A stretch of DNA of 64,000 nt from NCBI GenBank assembly GCA_964471475.1, contig CAYYFQ010000006.1, forward strand, positions 1 to 64,000. The letters run 5' to 3'. Under the pieces are notes generated by a model. That model searched no databases. It saw nothing but the letters and a program-made list of their open reading frames with translations, and was not told where the DNA came from. Below, in pieces: positions 61,615-64,000 of the stretch. This DNA is from JAJNBD01 sp964471475. GTDB lineage: Bacteria > Pseudomonadota > Gammaproteobacteria > CAISUE01. Positions within the stretch are counted from its first letter, which is position 1; the number at the start of each line of letters is the position of its first letter. The position numbers and the translations under genes are program-made.

Positions 61615-62378
61615 TTCGCCAATTGCCCGTAATAAATTTTTGTTTCATATTCAAAACAAATTTTCCCCCGTTGTTCATGACGATCGAAGATTTGATTTAA
61701 TGCATCGATCATAGTTTCATAGCCAGTATCATTCGGTTGTAATGCGTAGGATGCGGATAATAAGCGGCCTTGAAAACTTTCTCGGTCAAAAAATTGTTGG
61801 TTAACGAAAGAGGCAGTATGCATTACATGCGGTGCAAAAAAGTCTTCGCCGACACTATGATTAAATTGCATTGCCCCTGACTCTTGATAGTCAGTACCAT
61901 ATTTTAAGATTAAAGCTTCATATTCTTGCATGAGTGGAAAAGCTAAATTGCGTACATTCCATAGTAAAGCCACAAATCCGTTTGTTTGTAAAATTCGCTG
62001 AAATTCCAGTTTTGTTTTTTCAGGATTAAACCAGTGAAAAGCCGTACCCGCAACTATTAATTGAACGCTGCTGTTGGGTAAGTCGGTATTTTCAGCCGTT
62101 GCTTCGATGCTATAAAAGTTAGGATATTCTTTTAGGTAAGCTTCCCCTGCTTGGCGCATTTCTTTATTGGGTTCAACGCCGTAGACAGCATAGCCTGCTT
62201 TTAAAAATAATTCTGTTAATAAACCAGTGCCTGAACCCATATCAGCAATAGTGTTTGTTTTCGTTAAATGACAAGCGTTTTCTAAAAATGAAATGATTGC
62301 TGGCGGATAAGATGGTCGATATTTCAGATAATTTTCTACTCGATTAGAAAAACGTTCCGTAGATTTGATGGTTGTCAT
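61611..62378 (-). CDS. SAM-dependent methyltransferase
   Basis: The 255-residue class I methyltransferase has the YxxxRPSYP entry (NYLKYRPSYPPAII), motif I IADMGSGTGLLTELFL, VYGVEPNKEMRQAGE and AGTAFHWFNPEKTKLEF. This layout matches the methyltransferase type 11 group around trans-aconitate/UbiE-like and yeast TMT1 proteins. The substrate is unknown. Its stop overlaps the truncated DUF167 start. Confidence 0.85.
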   Translation of the reverse strand: MTTIKSTERFSNRVENYLKYRPSYPPAIISFLENACHLTKTNTIADMGSGTGLLTELFLKAGYAVYGVEPNKEMRQAGEAYLKEYPNFYSIEATAENTDLPNSSVQLIVAGTAFHWFNPEKTKLEFQRILQTNGFVALLWNVRNLAFPLMQEYEALILKYGTDYQESGAMQFNHSVGEDFFAPHVMHTASFVNQQFFDRESFQGRLLSASYALQPNDTGYETMIDALNQIFDRHEQRGKICFEYETKIYYGQLAK

Positions 62379-62395
62379 AAATTTATTCCTATATC

Positions 62396-62535
62396 TACTT
62401 TAGCTGATTGTTCGCTGAATGTGATAGCGTTTCTCCCGCTAATTTTAAAATATGCTGTACAAATTCTGTTTTAGCTTGTGTGTATTTTTCGCGATCATAT
62501 CGATATTTTTGCAATAACGTTTTTTTCAACTTCTA
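62396..62535 (-). pseudogene. Unassigned coding relic
   Basis: A frame without a start reads LLQKYRYDREKYTQAKTEFV, then QHILKLAGETLSHSANNQ and a stop. With one frameshift the preceding bases give PQLAALEVEK in line with it. It is strongly protein-like but I cannot assign a family. It lies between the methyltransferase and fosA-like genes. Confidence 0.35.
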
Positions 62536-62551
62536 ATGCGGCAAGCTGTGG

Positions 62552-62995
62552 TCATTCTGGGTTGTAAGATTCGAGGTGGATATCAGTAAGTTTCATACCA
62601 GGGTACGGTTTTGCTCTCATAGCAACCAAGCGATCTTGTAAAGTGGTCGCATGAATTTCTAATTTATGTTGATCAGGATCTAAAATATAAATAGAAGCAC
62701 CTTCGCTTTTATTTTCTTTCCAAATGGGTATTTGATGAGCCGCAAGTTTTTTTACCATCGCATCAAAGTCTGTGGGTAAAATATCGAAAGCAATGTGCGT
62801 ATATTCAGGCCAAGGTTCATCAGCTCGTAAGTGGTCAACGTTTAAACAAAACCAAAGTTCACCGGCTAAAAAGTAGGCGCCCGTATCCCACATGGCGACC
62901 AAATCCATCCCTAAAATATCACGATAAAAAGAGACGCTTTTAGATAAGTCTTTTGTTGCTAATGTAATATGATTAATGCCTGTGACTCTCGCCAT
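62552..62995 (-). CDS. fosA: FosA-type fosfomycin thiol transferase
   Basis: FosA is a VOC-fold metalloenzyme that opens fosfomycin with glutathione. The 147-residue protein matches along its length: GINHITLATKDLSKSVSFYR, WDTGAYFLAGELWFCLN, EYTHIAF, and KSEGASIYILDPDQHKLEIH. The three metal ligands are present (His9, His67, Glu113). The potassium loop around SEG is also kept. Chromosomal FosA homologues are common in environmental gammaproteobacteria, so it may be native and need not reflect drug exposure. Confidence 0.85.
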   Translation of the reverse strand: MARVTGINHITLATKDLSKSVSFYRDILGMDLVAMWDTGAYFLAGELWFCLNVDHLRADEPWPEYTHIAFDILPTDFDAMVKKLAAHQIPIWKENKSEGASIYILDPDQHKLEIHATTLQDRLVAMRAKPYPGMKLTDIHLESYNPE

Positions 62996-63222
62996 ATGAT
63001 TTCCACAAAAGGAGTGGTTTAGTTTAGAGTTATTATTATACGATAAAACTCAGATTGTGTTTGGTGCTTGATTTAAGCCGAAACGACCCTGTTTCCATGC
63101 GCTTGTTGTGGGTATCCATACGTCCTTTCATAACGCTCGGCAAATGCATTATTATGCTAAATTTTATTTGATGTCAATTTTTTTAAAGCAATATTTTATT
63201 TTAAAGCAATGCAATAAAGCCA

Positions 63223-64000
63223 TTAATAATTAGCGCTTTCAGCTTGACTCGCATATGGCTCTTTTATGATTAAGCTAATGGCTAAACTTAAAGCGTAAGC
63301 GATAGGCATAATGATAAGTGCAATACGATAGCTATGGGGAGAGTAAATACTGCTAGTTGTTTTGAGTAATGTTGAGTTATTTATACTTATTAACCATCCA
63401 AAGAAAGGCTGAATAATTGCTGTTAAGCAATTCAACAGAACTGAAACGATGCTAATAACAGTTCCTGAAAGTTTTTTAGGGTTAGTTTCCGCAACAGATG
63501 TATAGCTAATAATCTGCGTGCTTGAAAAAATGCCGAGCAGAAAAAATAAAATCACTAATGTTTGCCAGGTTAAATGAGTTGAGTTAATCACTATTAAAAT
63601 TAAAATCAATGACAGGATAGAGCCAGCAATCATAAAGGGTTTTCTTTTATATGCGAAGTCTGACCATGCGCCGATGATTGGTGAACCTATAATGACACCA
63701 ATAAAAATCATACTGACGACTAAAGAAGCTTGTGAGCTCGATAACAGATGAGCCTGCGTTAAATATAAGTTCCCCCATAAAAAGCCAAATATGATGGCTG
63801 GCAGATTCAGGAATGTTGTATAAAGACCGAATAGCCAATTCTGGTGTTTCTTTAATACGCAGAAGAAATCATGAATAGAAATTTTTTGTTTGCATTCTGA
63901 TGTGTTAGCTTCTTTATCTACAATAAAAACAAACATCGTTATCCATATGAGTAAGCCAATAAAAGCGTTTATTAGCATGATTGTTCGCCAATCTAAGATG
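63223..64000 (-). CDS. Major facilitator superfamily transporter, C-terminal part (continues beyond the window)
   Basis: The open frame continues without a break to the right edge, where the codons before MLINAF read ILDWRTI, so the 5' part lies outside the window. What is seen (about 258 residues) covers the last helices of a roughly 430-residue MFS protein, with the motif A-like loop GAWSDFAYKRKPFMI between the first helices of the C-terminal half. It may belong to the Legionellales phagosomal nutrient transporters (Pht-like) or a general MFS group. The ATG at 63978 is internal. Confidence 0.82.
   Translation of the reverse strand, partial: ILDWRTIMLINAFIGLLIWITMFVFIVDKEANTSECKQKISIHDFFCVLKKHQNWLFGLYTTFLNLPAIIFGFLWGNLYLTQAHLLSSSQASLVVSMIFIGVIIGSPIIGAWSDFAYKRKPFMIAGSILSLILILIVINSTHLTWQTLVILFFLLGIFSSTQIISYTSVAETNPKKLSGTVISIVSVLLNCLTAIIQPFFGWLISINNSTLLKTTSSIYSPHSYRIALIIMPIAYALSLAISLIIKEPYASQAESANY

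Noticed and set aside
1..64000. CRISPR array, rRNA or tRNA genes
   Set aside because: No regularly spaced repeats, no rRNA-like segments and no tRNA cloverleaf were seen on either strand by eye; tRNAscan would settle the last point.

Overview
The window is about 40% G+C. It comes from a gammaproteobacterium of the order Legionellales, in the Coxiella/Legionella/Berkiella/Rickettsiella group. The strongest marker is a Dot/Icm type IVB secretion locus, icmW - small exported protein - icmX, at 8.6-10.6 kb. Supporting signs are several large coiled-coil or membrane proteins of unknown function that look like secretion substrates, many small inverted-repeat elements, and extensive gene decay, all typical of host-associated members of this order. 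No tRNA, rRNA, CRISPR array or intact transposase was found.

Region 1 (1-31.6 kb) is mostly core genome. It holds rsmJ, a tight DUF192 / pilin-like / DUF2063 / tgt operon, ispG, a MurG-type glycosyltransferase, the Dot/Icm genes, nrdA with a pair of NrdR boxes, aceF-sppA, clpB, comM, ubiK and nnr. Interleaved are four candidate secreted effectors (4.9-6.2, 13.9-17.4, 25.0-26.4 and 26.6-28.1 kb). At least five short element families with terminal inverted repeats sit in the gaps. One 163-bp element is present twice, nearly identical, and one copy lies between the NrdR boxes and nrdA.

Region 2 (31.7-64 kb) is accessory. It contains small metabolic and detoxification enzymes (methyltransferases, GNAT acetyltransferases, VOC proteins, a FosA homologue, an APH-type kinase, serine hydrolases, esterases, an acid phosphatase, an endoglycoceramidase-like glycosidase) mixed with broken genes. 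The relics are a TipA-type regulator, gloA in two separated pieces, an ABC exporter ATPase tail, a conjugation traC head, a protein kinase tail, a methyltransferase tail, two VOC tails, a DUF167 head and a serine hydrolase with a single in-frame stop. Two stretches (34.9-41.9 kb and 48.9-54.6 kb) carry the same ordered set of paralogues (shared N-terminal module gene, methyltransferase, flavin reductase, VOC tail) with different genes between them, pointing to an old segmental duplication followed by gene replacement.

Two proteins in region 2 stand out. One is a 663-residue protein joining a short N-terminal module, a complete peptide deformylase domain and a GNAT acetyltransferase domain. 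The other is a 622-residue HAD-like protein ending in CSIM, a eukaryotic CaaX prenylation motif, which would fit a translocated effector that is lipidated by the host. An 18-bp motif (AAAATTTCGCTAATGCTT) recurs in several unrelated contexts between 34 and 60 kb and is unexplained. All functional calls come from reading the sequence; no database search was possible.
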